Assembly: GCF_003205515.1 (NCBI RefSeq)
Contig: NZ_KZ826486.1
Coordinates: forward strand, 62,001 to 126,000
DNA: 64,000 bases
Origin: Litorivita pollutaquae
Lineage (GTDB): Bacteria > Pseudomonadota > Alphaproteobacteria > Rhodobacterales > Rhodobacteraceae
Direction: 5' to 3'
Shown: piece by piece, positions 30,257 through 40,057 of the stretch
How positions within the stretch are numbered: position 1 is the first letter of the stretch
Layout of the letters: the number at the start of each line of letters is the position of its first letter
Translations under genes and position numbers: made by a program
The notes under the pieces: model-generated
Databases searched by the model: none
Seen by the model: the letters and a program-made list of their open reading frames with translations, nothing else
Told to the model about the DNA's origin: nothing

Positions 30257-30997
30257 CTAGATCGGCTTCGCTTCTGGTTTGGGCGCCAAGGCACCCAGCG
30301 GCTTGCGAACCGCCTCGCGCAACCCCGGCCCGACCGGCGAATGCACCCGTTTTGTCGCCTCGACCATCAACACACCGCCCGACAGCACCATCGACAAGGT
30401 CCCGCCGACGCTCTCCCACATCGGCGCGGTCTTGCGCCAGAACCGCCGGTGCGACGGCGGTTGATACAATGTGCTCAAATGCCGTTCCGGCAAAAAATTG
30501 TGCCGCTTAAGCTGGGTTTCCAATTGCCCCTGACTGTAGGGGCGCCCAAACCCGAACGGCGTCCGATCCGACCGCGACCAAAGTCCGGCGCGATGCGGCA
30601 CGATAAACAACGCCCGCCCCCCCGGTCCAAGCACCCGCCAGCATTCTTCAAGCAGGTCCGAAGGGCGGTCCGACGTTTCCAACCCGTGCAGTAACACCAA
30701 TTTGTCCACCCGTCCGGTTTCCAATGGCCAAAGGGTTTCCTCGCTCAGCACCGATACATTGGGTTGCCCCGCAGGCCACGGCATCACCCCCTGCGGCGCA
30801 GGCATCAAGGCCACAACACGGCGCGCCTGTGCGAGGTAAGGGCGCAAGAGTGGTACGGAGAACCCGAACCCCACCACGGTTTGCCCCTTGGCCTCGGGCC
30901 AGAGACGCAACATATGATCGCGCACAGTCTTTTGGGCTGCGCGGCCCAGATGGCTGCGGTAGTAAAAGTTGCGCAGGTCTTGAACATCAAGATGCAT
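30257..30997 (-). CDS. SAM-dependent class I methyltransferase
   Basis: 246 residues. The glycine-rich SAM motif is modified ([12 protein letters not shown], residues 40-51). Motif [14 protein letters not shown] and the post-motif [18 protein letters not shown] follow the Methyltransf_11 pattern. The substrate is unknown. It is divergent from gloB with a short shared spacer of about 70 nt, an arrangement common in Rhodobacteraceae. The C-terminus is basic and Pro/Lys-rich. Confidence 0.83.
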   Translation of the reverse strand: MHLDVQDLRNFYYRSHLGRAAQKTVRDHMLRLWPEAKGQTVVGFGFSVPLLRPYLAQARRVVALMPAPQGVMPWPAGQPNVSVLSEETLWPLETGRVDKLVLLHGLETSDRPSDLLEECWRVLGPGGRALFIVPHRAGLWSRSDRTPFGFGRPYSQGQLETQLKRHNFLPERHLSTLYQPPSHRRFWRKTAPMWESVGGTLSMVLSGGVLMVEATKRVHSPVGPGLREAVRKPLGALAPKPEAKPI

Positions 30998-31070
30998 TGC
31001 AGGCAGGCTCCGGATCGGTCACGTTGAGCATAGATTTGTGCAAAGCATAGCAACAGGGAGATAAAATGCC

Positions 31071-31838
31071 ATGCCTCTTGAGATCGTCACCATCCCCTGT
31101 CTTAAGGACAATTATGCCTATCTTCTGCATGACGCCAATAGCGGCCAGACCGCCGTGGTGGATGTGCCCGATGCCGCGCCGATCCGCGAAGAATTGCGTG
31201 CCCGGGGCTGGCGTTTAACCCACATTTTTCTCACCCATCACCATTGGGATCATATCGACGGCGTTGCGCCATTGCTCGAAACCGACCCCGCGCAAGTTAT
31301 AGGTGCCGCCGCAGACGTCCATCGTTTGCCCGCGCTTGATACCGCCGTATCCGAAGGCGACCGGTTGCGTTTTGGCGGCGAAGAGGTCCGGATTATCGAC
31401 GTCTCCGGCCATACGCTTGGCCATATAGCCTTTTACCTGCCGGCCAGTGCCGCATTATTCAGTGCCGACAGCCTGATGGCCTTGGGATGCGGGCGCCTCT
31501 TCGAAGGCACACCGGTACAGATGTATGAAAGCCTCGGCAAAATGGCCGCGCTACCGCCCGAAACCATGGTCTATTCCGGACATGAATATACCCAAAGCAA
31601 CGCCGGATTCGCCCGCACAGTTGATCCCGACAACATTGCTCTGCAACAGCGTCGCAAAGATATCGACGCCGCCCGCGCCAAAGGCGCCTTCACCGTTCCG
31701 TCGAGCTTGGCCCTCGAGCTTGCGACCAATCCGTTCTTGCGCTGTGATGATCCGGCGCTTGCACGGGCCATCGGGATGGAAGGCGCGGCACCCGCCGACA
31801 TCTTCACCGAATTGCGTGCCCGCAAGGATAAATTCTAA
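31071..31838 (+). CDS. gloB: Hydroxyacylglutathione hydrolase (glyoxalase II)
   Basis: Hydrolyses S-lactoylglutathione to lactate and glutathione in methylglyoxal detoxification. 255 residues. The metallo-beta-lactamase metal motif THHHWDHIDG (residues 56-65), the later SGHTLGHIAFY, and SGHEYTQSNAGFA are diagnostic of GloB. The C-terminal substrate-binding helices carry RKDKF. Preceded by GGGAG. Cytoplasmic, binuclear metal enzyme. Confidence 0.95.
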   Translation: MPLEIVTIPCLKDNYAYLLHDANSGQTAVVDVPDAAPIREELRARGWRLTHIFLTHHHWDHIDGVAPLLETDPAQVIGAAADVHRLPALDTAVSEGDRLRFGGEEVRIIDVSGHTLGHIAFYLPASAALFSADSLMALGCGRLFEGTPVQMYESLGKMAALPPETMVYSGHEYTQSNAGFARTVDPDNIALQQRRKDIDAARAKGAFTVPSSLALELATNPFLRCDDPALARAIGMEGAAPADIFTELRARKDKF

Positions 31839-32140
31839 CTCCCCTAGGCAAAGCCGCACCGCGCGCCCATGTCAAAGCCTTCGGGCCACGCCCTATCACC
31901 TGCCAAAACCTGCCAAGCACCACCCGTTCACTCCCGCTCTATGCAACGAACGCGCTCTTGCCCCTGCGGCAACGCAACCGCCTAGGGTGCATAATCACGG
32001 CAAATACGACCCTAATCACGAATTGTGATCAGAAAATTCGAAAAAGCACTTGAAGCAGCGCCGCAATCGACCAAACTTTAAGACTATCAGGCCATGGTTG
32101 GTGCCAACATCGCCCCAACCCAGATCAGAAGGAGCACACA
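31839..32140. other. Spacer between gloB and clpA
   Basis: About 300 nt. No clpS, which often precedes clpA, is encoded here. A strong ribosome-binding site (GAAGGAG) lies 6 nt before the clpA GTG. No terminator was recognised behind gloB. Confidence 0.5.
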
Positions 32141-34468
32141 GTGCCTTCATTCTCGAACACACTGGAACAGGCAATCCACGCCGCGCTGGCGCTTGCGAAT
32201 GCCCGTAGCCATGAATTTGCCACCCTCGAGCATCTTTTGCTCGCCCTGCTCGACGAGCCCGAAGCGGCCAAGGTCATGAAGGCCTGTAGCGTCGATGTGG
32301 ATGATTTGCGACGGACTTTGGTGGAGTTTATCGACGAGGATCTGGCCAATCTCGTCACCGATATCGACGGATCGGAATCCGTGCCGACCGCCGCCTTCCA
32401 ACGGGTCATTCAACGCGCCGCCATCCATGTGCAAAGTTCCGGCCGCACAGAGGTCACCGGCGCGAATGTTCTGGTTGCAATCTTTGCAGAGCGCGAAAGC
32501 AACGCGGCCTATTTCTTGCAAGAACAAGACATGACCCGTTACGACGCGGTCAATTACATTGCCCATGGCGTTGCCAAAGATCCCGCTTACGGCGAACCGC
32601 GCCCGATTTCGGGTGCCAGCGACGAGGCCGACCACGACAGCACCGCAACCGAGGCCACAGAAGCCAAGGAAAGCGCGCTTGGGAAATACTGTGTCGATCT
32701 CAATGAAAAAGCCCGCCAAGGCGATGTCGATCCGTTGATCGGCCGCTCCGGCGAGGTAGAACGCTGCATTCAAGTGCTGTGCCGCCGCCGCAAGAACAAC
32801 CCGCTCTTGGTCGGTGATCCCGGCGTTGGGAAAACCGCCATTGCCGAAGGTCTTGCCCGCAAAATCGTCGCAGGCGAAACTCCTGATGTTCTGTCGGAAA
32901 CCACCATTTTCTCGCTCGATATGGGCGCGCTTTTGGCCGGCACCCGTTATCGCGGCGATTTCGAAGAACGCCTCAAAGCCGTGGTCACTGAACTCGAAGA
33001 CCACCCCGATGCGGTGCTGTTCATCGACGAAATTCATACCGTGATTGGTGCCGGCGCCACGTCTGGCGGCGCGATGGATGCCTCGAACCTTTTGAAGCCC
33101 GCTTTGCAGGGCGGCAAACTGCGCTGCATGGGTTCGACCACCTATAAAGAATTCCGCCAGCATTTCGAAAAGGACCGCGCACTTAGCCGCCGGTTCCAGA
33201 AAATCGACGTCAGTGAACCAAGCGTCGAGGATGCAGTCAAAATTCTGCGCGGCATTCAACCCTATTTCGAGGAGCATCACGCGGTGAAATTCACCAATGA
33301 TGCGATCAAAACGGCGGTGGAATTGGCCGCGCGTTACATTCACGACCGCAAATTGCCTGACAAAGCCATCGACGTGATCGACGAGGCCGGTGCCGCACAA
33401 CGGCTGGTGCCCGAAAGCAAACGCCGCAAAACCCTTGGCGTCAAAGAGATCGAAGCCGTGGTTGCGAAAATTGCCCGCATCCCGCCAAAGAACGTCTCGA
33501 AAGACGATGCCGAAGTGCTCAAGGATCTGGAAAAATCGCTCAAACGCGTGGTCTTTGGACAGGACGCAGCCATCGATTCGCTGTCTTCCGCGATCAAACT
33601 GGCCCGTGCCGGTCTGCGCGAGCCGGAAAAACCCATTGGCAATTATCTCTTTGCCGGCCCAACTGGCGTGGGTAAAACCGAAGTGGCCAAACAATTGGCT
33701 GATGTCCTCGGGGTTGAACTGCTGCGCTTTGACATGTCGGAATACATGGAGAAGCACGCTGTCTCGCGCCTGATCGGTGCGCCTCCCGGCTATGTCGGGT
33801 TTGACCAAGGTGGCATGTTGACGGACCGTGTGGACGAGCATCCGCATTGCGTGCTGCTCCTCGACGAGATGGAAAAAGCCCACCCCGATGTCTACAATAT
33901 CCTGCTGCAGGTGATGGACAACGGCAAGCTAACCGACCACAATGGCCGCACGGTGGATTTCCGCAATGTGATCTTGATCATGACCTCCAATGCCGGTGCC
34001 ACAGAGCAAGCCAAAGAGGCCATCGGGTTTAACCGTGACCGCCGCGAGGGCGAGGATACCGCAGCCATTGAACGCACGTTCACGCCGGAATTCCGCAACC
34101 GTCTGGACGCGGTCGTCTCCTTTGCGCCGCTGCCCAAAGACACGATCTTGCAAGTGGTCGAGAAATTTGTGCTGCAACTCGAAGCGCAATTGATGGACCG
34201 CAATGTCACCATCGAGCTGACCCGCCCTGCCGCCGAATGGTTGGCCGACAAAGGGTACGACAGCAAGATGGGCGCGCGCCCCTTGGGCCGAGTGATCCAA
34301 GAGCACATCAAAAAGCCGCTGGCCGAAGAATTGCTGTTCGGGAAGCTCGCCAAGGGCGGTGTGGTCAAAGTCGGCGTCAAGGATGGCAAAATCGACCTCA
34401 AGATCGAAGGGCCGAAAAAGGGCCGCATCTCGTCGAGCAAAAAACCGCCCCTACTCACCGCCGATTGA
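32141..34468 (+). CDS. clpA: ATP-dependent Clp protease ATP-binding subunit ClpA
   Basis: AAA+ unfoldase that feeds N-degron and other substrates to ClpP. 775 residues from a GTG start ([20 protein letters not shown]). N-domain about 1-150; D1 with Walker [10 protein letters not shown] and [14 protein letters not shown]2 with GPTGVGKTE and [15 protein letters not shown]. The ClpP-binding loop is IGF (in KEAIGFNRD), where E. coli ClpA has IGL. No middle coiled-coil domain, so ClpA not ClpB. The stop overlaps the next gene by one base (TGATG). Confidence 0.96.
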   Translation: MPSFSNTLEQAIHAALALANARSHEFATLEHLLLALLDEPEAAKVMKACSVDVDDLRRTLVEFIDEDLANLVTDIDGSESVPTAAFQRVIQRAAIHVQSSGRTEVTGANVLVAIFAERESNAAYFLQEQDMTRYDAVNYIAHGVAKDPAYGEPRPISGASDEADHDSTATEATEAKESALGKYCVDLNEKARQGDVDPLIGRSGEVERCIQVLCRRRKNNPLLVGDPGVGKTAIAEGLARKIVAGETPDVLSETTIFSLDMGALLAGTRYRGDFEERLKAVVTELEDHPDAVLFIDEIHTVIGAGATSGGAMDASNLLKPALQGGKLRCMGSTTYKEFRQHFEKDRALSRRFQKIDVSEPSVEDAVKILRGIQPYFEEHHAVKFTNDAIKTAVELAARYIHDRKLPDKAIDVIDEAGAAQRLVPESKRRKTLGVKEIEAVVAKIARIPPKNVSKDDAEVLKDLEKSLKRVVFGQDAAIDSLSSAIKLARAGLREPEKPIGNYLFAGPTGVGKTEVAKQLADVLGVELLRFDMSEYMEKHAVSRLIGAPPGYVGFDQGGMLTDRVDEHPHCVLLLDEMEKAHPDVYNILLQVMDNGKLTDHNGRTVDFRNVILIMTSNAGATEQAKEAIGFNRDRREGEDTAAIERTFTPEFRNRLDAVVSFAPLPKDTILQVVEKFVLQLEAQLMDRNVTIELTRPAAEWLADKGYDSKMGARPLGRVIQEHIKKPLAEELLFGKLAKGGVVKVGVKDGKIDLKIEGPKKGRISSSKKPPLLTAD

Positions 34469-35433
34469 TGCGGTTCGCACGATATATTGCTTTGCTACTA
34501 TCCTCCGCAGCGCCCGCCGTTGCGGAGGATTTTTCACTTTCCTGGCCTGTCGAATGCACTTTGGGCGACACCTGTTTCATCCAGCATTATGTTGATGATG
34601 ACCCCTCCGGCGCGGCCTCGGATTACACCTGCGGAAAATCCACCTACAACGCCCACAAAGGCACTGACATCCGCCTGCGCAGCCGAAAAGACATGGAGGC
34701 GGGCGTGAAGGTTCTGGCCGCTGCCGATGGGGTGGTGCTGGGCCTGCGCGACGGAATGGACGACGTGGCCCTCAACCACGCCAATGAAGCCGATATCAAA
34801 GACAAGGAATGCGGCAACGGGGTCGTGATCCGCCATGCCGGCGGATGGGACACGCAATATTGCCACATGAAGCGTGGCACGATTTCTGTGACCAAGGGCG
34901 CGCGGGTCACCGCCGGCACCCCCTTGGGCGAAATCGGTCTCAGCGGACGCACCCAATTCCCGCATTTGCATATCTCGGTGCGCAAAAACGGCGCGCAGGT
35001 CGATCCCTTTGATCCCGACGGTCAAATCACCTGTGGCACGCCCTCACAGGAGAGCCTGTGGGACATCGACATTCCCTATTCTGCCGGCGGCGTGCTTGCG
35101 GCGGGGTTCTCCCCTACCGTGCCCAGTTTTGATACCATCAAAGCCGGAACCGCCGATCAACCCCTTGCCCCCGACGCCGCTGCCATTGTGTTCTGGACCT
35201 ATGCCTTTGGCGGTCAACGGGGGGATATATTGCGGATGATCATCACCGGACCGGCGGGCGAAATCATCCGCCACGACGCCGTGTTGGAAAAAGACCAGGC
35301 CCAGTTTTTCAGGGCCACCGGCAAAAAACTGCGCGCGCGGCAGTGGCCATCAGGACAGTATGACGGCACGGCAGTTTTGCTCCGCAAGGACGCGATGATC
35401 GGGCAAAGCGCCGCGACATTCACCCTGCCCTAA
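34468..35433 (+). CDS. M23 family metallopeptidase (LytM domain), exported
   Basis: 321 residues from [20 protein letters not shown], a Sec signal peptide. The zinc-ligand motif NAHKGTDIRL (H-x-x-x-D) and the second motif FPHLHISVRKNG (HxH) are intact, so it should be an active peptidoglycan endopeptidase in the periplasm. A C-terminal extension of about 150 residues has no known domain. Its start overlaps the clpA stop by one base, implying cotranscription. Confidence 0.88.
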   Translation: MRFARYIALLLSSAAPAVAEDFSLSWPVECTLGDTCFIQHYVDDDPSGAASDYTCGKSTYNAHKGTDIRLRSRKDMEAGVKVLAAADGVVLGLRDGMDDVALNHANEADIKDKECGNGVVIRHAGGWDTQYCHMKRGTISVTKGARVTAGTPLGEIGLSGRTQFPHLHISVRKNGAQVDPFDPDGQITCGTPSQESLWDIDIPYSAGGVLAAGFSPTVPSFDTIKAGTADQPLAPDAAAIVFWTYAFGGQRGDILRMIITGPAGEIIRHDAVLEKDQAQFFRATGKKLRARQWPSGQYDGTAVLLRKDAMIGQSAATFTLP

Positions 35434-35451
35434 AAACCGGCGGATACGCCC

Positions 35452-37092
35452 CTACTTCTCGGTAAGTTTCAATTCGATCCGGCGGTTCTGCGCCCGTGCG
35501 GCGGGGGTATTGGCGCGGTTCACCGGTTGGAATTCACCAAACCCGTTGGCCGAAAGCCGGTCCGGCGCGATACCCAAATCGCCGGACATATAGCGCACCA
35601 CGGACAAGGCCCGTGCTTGGCTTAGCTCCCAATTGTCGGCAAATTCGCCCGTGCCAGAGAGGGGCACGTTATCGGTATGGCCGTCCACACGGATCACCCA
35701 ATCGATTCCGCTTGGAATGTCACCGGCGACATTGCGCAAAATGCGCGCAACCTTGGCGATTTCACGTTGACCCTGTGCCGATAGCTCCGCCGCACCGGGC
35801 GGGAACAGAACTTCGGAGGAAAACACGAATCTATCCCCAACGATTTTCACACCCTCTTGCGCTCCCAATACCTCGCGCATCCGGCCAAAAAACTCGGAAC
35901 GGTATTTCGCCAGATCCCGGGTTTCCGCCTCCAGTCTCTTGCGCTCTGCGGCTTCCAATTCGGCGCGCTTGCGTTCCTCGGCGGCCACACGGGCCAAGGC
36001 CGCATTCAAATCCGAACCCAGAGATTGCAACTGCACCTGTGCCGCAGCGTCGCGGGATTTCGCATCGTCCAAAAGCGCCTGAAGGCTCGACAATTGTCCA
36101 CGCAGCGCTGCGACCTGCTGATTGAGCAAAGCTTGCTGGCGTTGCGCTTCCGCCGACTTTTCCCGTTCGTCGGACAAGGCCGCATTCGCCGCCGCCAAAA
36201 GCCCCGCGCGGCGCTCGGCATCGGTCAACTCCGAGGTCTGTGCCTCCTCCAAGGCATCCCGCGCCGCTTCCGCTGCGGCCAAAAGCGTCAGGGTTTCTTC
36301 GGCCTTGGCCCGTTGATTTTCAAGCGCCAAAGTCATCGCGGTGAGTTCCGCGTCAGCGTTTTCAAGTCGTTCGCGCAACCTTTGGGCTGCAGCGGCTTCT
36401 GCCAAACGCGCCCCTTCTTCAGCTTCAAGTTTTGATGTTGCTGCGGTCAATTCTGTCTGCTGCGCCGCAAGTTCCGCCTCGCCCGCTGCCAGATCCGCCC
36501 TCAGCTCCGCCGCCATGGCCTCAAGCGCCGCGCGCTTGGCCTCGGCCAACCGCAAGGCTTCGGCACGAGCATCCGCCTCCAATTGCGCGGCATCGCGGCT
36601 GTCTTCCACCTCGGCGATCCGCGCCCGCAAATCACCGGCCAATTCGCTCGCAGCGGCAACATCTCCCTGCAACACTGCGCGCTCTGCGATCAAGGCCGCC
36701 ACCTGCGCCTCGAAATTGGTGATTTGCGCCGTGGCCGAATCCAATGCCGCCGCCTGTGCTGCCCCTTCCCCGCGCAATGTCGCGATCAACGTGGCTTGCT
36801 CTGCCGCTTGCCCCTGTGCACGCGCCAAGGTCGCCGACAATTCGCCCAGACGATCTTCAAGGGCCCCCGCGCGTCGTTGCTCCAACCCGAGCGCCCGCGA
36901 CAGGGCCGCGACCTCGTCTGAAAAAGCATCAAGCTGGCTTTCCTGCCCGCTGATCGTCTCGCGCAGGACCGATTGCACCCCCATAAAAATCGTCAACACG
37001 AAGACCAGAACCAATAACAGCCCGGTCATCGCATCGACAAATCCGGGCCAGATCGGCGCAGGCTCGCGAACCGCGCGGCGCGACAGAGCCAT
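35452..37092 (-). CDS. MotB/OmpA-like peptidoglycan-binding stator subunit with long coiled coil
   Basis: 546 residues. A short basic cytoplasmic tail is followed by one transmembrane helix (about 14-40). It starts WPGFVDAMTGLLLVLVFVL, where D20 matches the proton-carrying Asp of MotB. Residues about 45-400 are an Ala/Glu/Leu/Arg-rich coiled coil of heptads. Residues about 415-546 are an OmpA-type peptidoglycan-binding domain (RVDGHTDNVPLSG, NWELSQARA). It pairs with the MotA-like gene 3 nt upstream. The coiled coil would span much of the periplasm. The system served is unknown; it is not in a flagellar cluster. Confidence 0.82.
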   Translation of the reverse strand: MALSRRAVREPAPIWPGFVDAMTGLLLVLVFVLTIFMGVQSVLRETISGQESQLDAFSDEVAALSRALGLEQRRAGALEDRLGELSATLARAQGQAAEQATLIATLRGEGAAQAAALDSATAQITNFEAQVAALIAERAVLQGDVAAASELAGDLRARIAEVEDSRDAAQLEADARAEALRLAEAKRAALEAMAAELRADLAAGEAELAAQQTELTAATSKLEAEEGARLAEAAAAQRLRERLENADAELTAMTLALENQRAKAEETLTLLAAAEAARDALEEAQTSELTDAERRAGLLAAANAALSDEREKSAEAQRQQALLNQQVAALRGQLSSLQALLDDAKSRDAAAQVQLQSLGSDLNAALARVAAEERKRAELEAAERKRLEAETRDLAKYRSEFFGRMREVLGAQEGVKIVGDRFVFSSEVLFPPGAAELSAQGQREIAKVARILRNVAGDIPSGIDWVIRVDGHTDNVPLSGTGEFADNWELSQARALSVVRYMSGDLGIAPDRLSANGFGEFQPVNRANTPAARAQNRRIELKLTEK

Positions 37093-37095
37093 AGG

Positions 37096-38358
37096 TCAGC
37101 CCTCCCCGCCCGCATCCGCACCATCATCGCTTTGGGCCAACCGCATCTTGCGTGGTCCGGTGCTGCGGTTTTGGCCCAAAGCACGGCCCAAGGCCGCTAT
37201 ATCGCTGCGCAATTCGGTCATGGTCTCTTGGCGTCCGGCGCTGATCTCTTCGAGAATGCGCAACATCTGCACATCGATCGACCGCAGCCGCATGCGGCTT
37301 TCGGCATCAAATCCGTCACTATCACCGGCGGCGCCCGCAGCCCCCGCCGACAGTGCTGCGGCTTGCTCCATTGCAGAGATCATCCGCTCTTGGCCCTCGG
37401 CAATCCGTTCCAATGCAAGATGGCTTTCATGCGCGGCCGATTGATCCCCCAATCGCAGGGTCAACCGTTCGACAGCATCCGCCAACACTCCCAGTTTTTC
37501 ATCGACCTGCGCGCGGCGGACATCCGATTGCTCAAAGAGATCCTGAAGCGTTTCCATTTGCTCAGCCATATGGTCCAACACGCCCGCGACCACGTTATTT
37601 TCAACGCTGCTATCGCCGCCTTCGGATGCGAAGCCCACGCGGGTGATGGTCGACAGCCATTCTTCCAACTCCCGATAAAACCGGTTCTGCCCATGTCCGG
37701 CAAACAATTCCAAAAGCCCGACAACCAAGGACCCCGACAAGCCCAATAATGACGACGCAAAGGCCACGCCCATGCCGCCCAATTGCGCCTCAAGCCCGGT
37801 CATCAACCGGTTGAACACCGCGACTCCGGTTTCGCCATCTTTGGGGGCAAGGCCGCGAATCGTATCGACAAGCGCCGGAACCGTCGTCGCCAACCCGTAA
37901 AAAGTCCCCAAAAGACCGAGGAAAACCAATAGGTTGACAATATACCGCGTGACATCCCTGGCTTCATCGATGCGCGTCGCCACGCTATCAAGAATCGATG
38001 CGGATGAACTTGCCGCAATTTGCATCCGCTTCGATCGCGACCGCAGCAACGCCGCCAGCGGCGCCAAGAGACGCGGCGCCGTGACGCCCTCGCGCTCGGT
38101 GCTGTCACGGGCGAAGGCTTCGATCCAGCGCACCGAAGACACCAATTGCGCCACCTGCAAGAAACAGGACACCACGCCAACCGCGAACACGAAGACGATA
38201 AAACTATTGAGATAAGGATTGGCTTCGAATACCGGCATCACCCGTGGCAGTGCAAGGAAGACCCCCGCGCCCGCCAAGGCCAGTGCAATGAGCATCGACA
38301 TGATCTGTCGCACCGGTTGAGTGAATTGCGGATCGGCCTCGCGGTCCGGATGCGCCAT
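37096..38358 (-). CDS. MotA/TolQ/ExbB-family proton channel-like subunit
   Basis: 420 residues from MAHPDREADPQFTQPVRQIM, preceded by AGGAG. TM1 and TM2 lie in about 20-85; after a cytoplasmic segment come two conserved helices (NLLVFLGLLGTFYGLATTVP, and GGMGVAFASSLLGLSGSLVV) of the MotA/TolQ/ExbB fold. Residues about 240-420 form a cytoplasmic tail with coiled-coil character. It is 3 nt upstream of the MotB-like partner, and together they should form an ion-driven stator. Relation to ZorA of the Zorya defence system is possible by fold, but no ZorC, ZorD or ZorE gene is nearby. Confidence 0.82.
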   Translation of the reverse strand: MAHPDREADPQFTQPVRQIMSMLIALALAGAGVFLALPRVMPVFEANPYLNSFIVFVFAVGVVSCFLQVAQLVSSVRWIEAFARDSTEREGVTAPRLLAPLAALLRSRSKRMQIAASSSASILDSVATRIDEARDVTRYIVNLLVFLGLLGTFYGLATTVPALVDTIRGLAPKDGETGVAVFNRLMTGLEAQLGGMGVAFASSLLGLSGSLVVGLLELFAGHGQNRFYRELEEWLSTITRVGFASEGGDSSVENNVVAGVLDHMAEQMETLQDLFEQSDVRRAQVDEKLGVLADAVERLTLRLGDQSAAHESHLALERIAEGQERMISAMEQAAALSAGAAGAAGDSDGFDAESRMRLRSIDVQMLRILEEISAGRQETMTELRSDIAALGRALGQNRSTGPRKMRLAQSDDGADAGGEG

Positions 38359-38454
38359 GCGCAGGGCTCCTGAACTCTGGTTTTCTTTGCCAAAGCTTAA
38401 TCGCAAAACCCCGCCCACGCCAAGAGATTTAGCCGCCGCAGGCCACGACAGTGA

Positions 38455-38982
38455 TCACAACAACGCGCGCACCCGCGTGCTCAGCCAATTCAAATCGGCA
38501 TCGCCAAGCCCCAAGTCATCCAGATGCTGCGAGGTATTGAAGAGATATTCGCTGTTTGGACCGCGCCCACCATGCGCGCGGGCGATGATCTGCGCCTGTT
38601 CTTCCAACGCCAGGCCACCGCAATATTGCACATGGTTCGGATCAACCACATAGGTCACCGCGACCTCGCGCCCGCCGCCACGCAACTCGACCTCTAGCTC
38701 GCGTTCCACATAGGCAGAAGACACCAATTCGCGGTCGCGCAGATAGGCCATAACCGCATCAGAACGGGCATCCTCAACCCGAAAGGCCACCCCCTCGCAG
38801 GCCGCGCCCTGCATCGCGTCCAAGGCCAGAACCAACCCGGGATTTTCATCGGTGCCACGATGATGGATCGAGCGCATGCAAAAGCTGCGCGCATAATCCG
38901 GCAGGCGTGCAATCACCCGTTCCTCGACCTCAAAACCGGGGTTCCATACCAAAGAGCCGTAACCGAATACCCAAAGTGTCAT
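38455..38982 (-). CDS. Gamma-glutamylcyclotransferase, ChaC-like
   Basis: 175 residues. The opening WVFGYGSLVWNPGF carries the substrate-binding YGSL loop of the ChaC family, and LRDRELVSSAYVERE contains the expected catalytic Glu. ChaC enzymes cleave glutathione to 5-oxoproline and Cys-Gly. Preceded by AAGGA. Standalone and divergent from the DUF2125 gene. Cytoplasmic. Confidence 0.87.
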   Translation of the reverse strand: MTLWVFGYGSLVWNPGFEVEERVIARLPDYARSFCMRSIHHRGTDENPGLVLALDAMQGAACEGVAFRVEDARSDAVMAYLRDRELVSSAYVERELEVELRGGGREVAVTYVVDPNHVQYCGGLALEEQAQIIARAHGGRGPNSEYLFNTSQHLDDLGLGDADLNWLSTRVRALL

Positions 38983-39049
38983 GATGCTGGTCCTTTTGCG
39001 CCCGCCCTTATAAACACGGCAACACGGACGGCAAAAGAGGGCAAATGCG

Positions 39050-40054
39050 ATGCGGCGATTGATAGTCTTGGTGATTGCGGCGGCGCTTTTATGGTCGGGC
39101 TATTGGGTCGTCGGCGCCCGCGCCCTGCGCGGCGGTATAGAGACATGGTTCGAGGCGCGCCAATCCGAAGGTTGGGTTGCCGAGTATTCCGATCATGCGT
39201 TGCGTGGCTTTCCAAACCGCTTTGACAACACGTTCAGCGATCTGTCTTTGGCCGACCCGGCCACTGGCCTCGCATGGCAAGCGCCATTTTTTCAACTTTT
39301 CGCACTCAGCTACCGGCCCACACATATCATCGCCGTCTGGCCCAACAGCCAGTTAATTGCCACACCCCTCGCCAAATTCGACATCGACAGCACCCGCATG
39401 CGCGCCTCACTGCGTGTTGCGCCGCGCGGCTCTCTTGCCGTCGAACGCGCGGTGTTCGAAAGCGAATCTGTCGCCATCCGCACCCGCGAAGACGGCGGAG
39501 AATTAACCTTGGAGCAGTTGAATTTCGCAATGGAACGCGCCGCAGGGTTCGAGCGTCGCTATCGGTTCGGAGTCGACGGCACAGGGGTTTCGCCATCGAC
39601 GCCAATGCGTAAACTCATTGATCCGCAGGGCCGACTTCCGGAGGCGTTGGGCACGCTCAAAGCAGATACGATCATCGAATTTGATGCGCCCTGGGACCGG
39701 TTCTCTATTGAGCGCGCACGACCGCAACCGGTGTTGATCGACCTGAAATTAGCCGAAGCCACATGGGGCGATCTGCAATTGGCGGCGGCAGGGAGCCTGA
39801 CCATCGACGCGCGCGGCATCCCCACGGGGCGCATCACCGTCAAGGCCCGAAATTGGCCCGAGATCATCCAACTGGCCCGTCAATCAGGCATTCTACCCGA
39901 GGCGATGGTCAATCTGACCGAACGGGCGTTGGGCACCTTGGCGCAAATGGCGGGCAACCCGAAAACTCTTGATATTCCACTAGATTTCAAAGGCGGCTTG
40001 ATCCGGCTGGGTCCTCTGCCCATTGGCCACGCGCCGCTGATCCGTCTACGCTGA
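39050..40054 (+). CDS. DUF2125 domain protein, exported or membrane-anchored
   Basis: 334 residues. N-terminal hydrophobic segment (RLIVLVIAAALLWSGYW, residues 3-19) acts as signal anchor or signal peptide. The body follows the alphaproteobacterial DUF2125 pattern (GGIETWFEARQSEGW, SDHALRGFPNRFD, APFFQLFALSYRPTHIIA). It is a repeated beta-rich fold exposed to the periplasm. Function unknown. Ends 3 nt from the convergent extensin-like gene. Confidence 0.83.
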   Translation: MRRLIVLVIAAALLWSGYWVVGARALRGGIETWFEARQSEGWVAEYSDHALRGFPNRFDNTFSDLSLADPATGLAWQAPFFQLFALSYRPTHIIAVWPNSQLIATPLAKFDIDSTRMRASLRVAPRGSLAVERAVFESESVAIRTREDGGELTLEQLNFAMERAAGFERRYRFGVDGTGVSPSTPMRKLIDPQGRLPEALGTLKADTIIEFDAPWDRFSIERARPQPVLIDLKLAEATWGDLQLAAAGSLTIDARGIPTGRITVKARNWPEIIQLARQSGILPEAMVNLTERALGTLAQMAGNPKTLDIPLDFKGGLIRLGPLPIGHAPLIRLR

Positions 40055-40057
40055 ACC

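Noticed and set aside
29988-30419. 143-codon minus-strand frame at the end of the methyltransferase
   Set aside because: It starts inside the methyltransferase in another frame, with biased Arg/Gly/Ala composition and no start signal.
31839-32140. A clpS gene upstream of clpA
   Set aside because: I looked for the ClpS pattern on both strands of the 300-nt spacer and found none.
35452-38358. Zorya anti-phage system
   Set aside because: Only MotA/MotB-like subunits are present; ZorC, ZorD and ZorE are absent and the neighbours are housekeeping genes. The long coiled coil is on the MotB-like protein, whereas Zorya places its long tail on ZorA.
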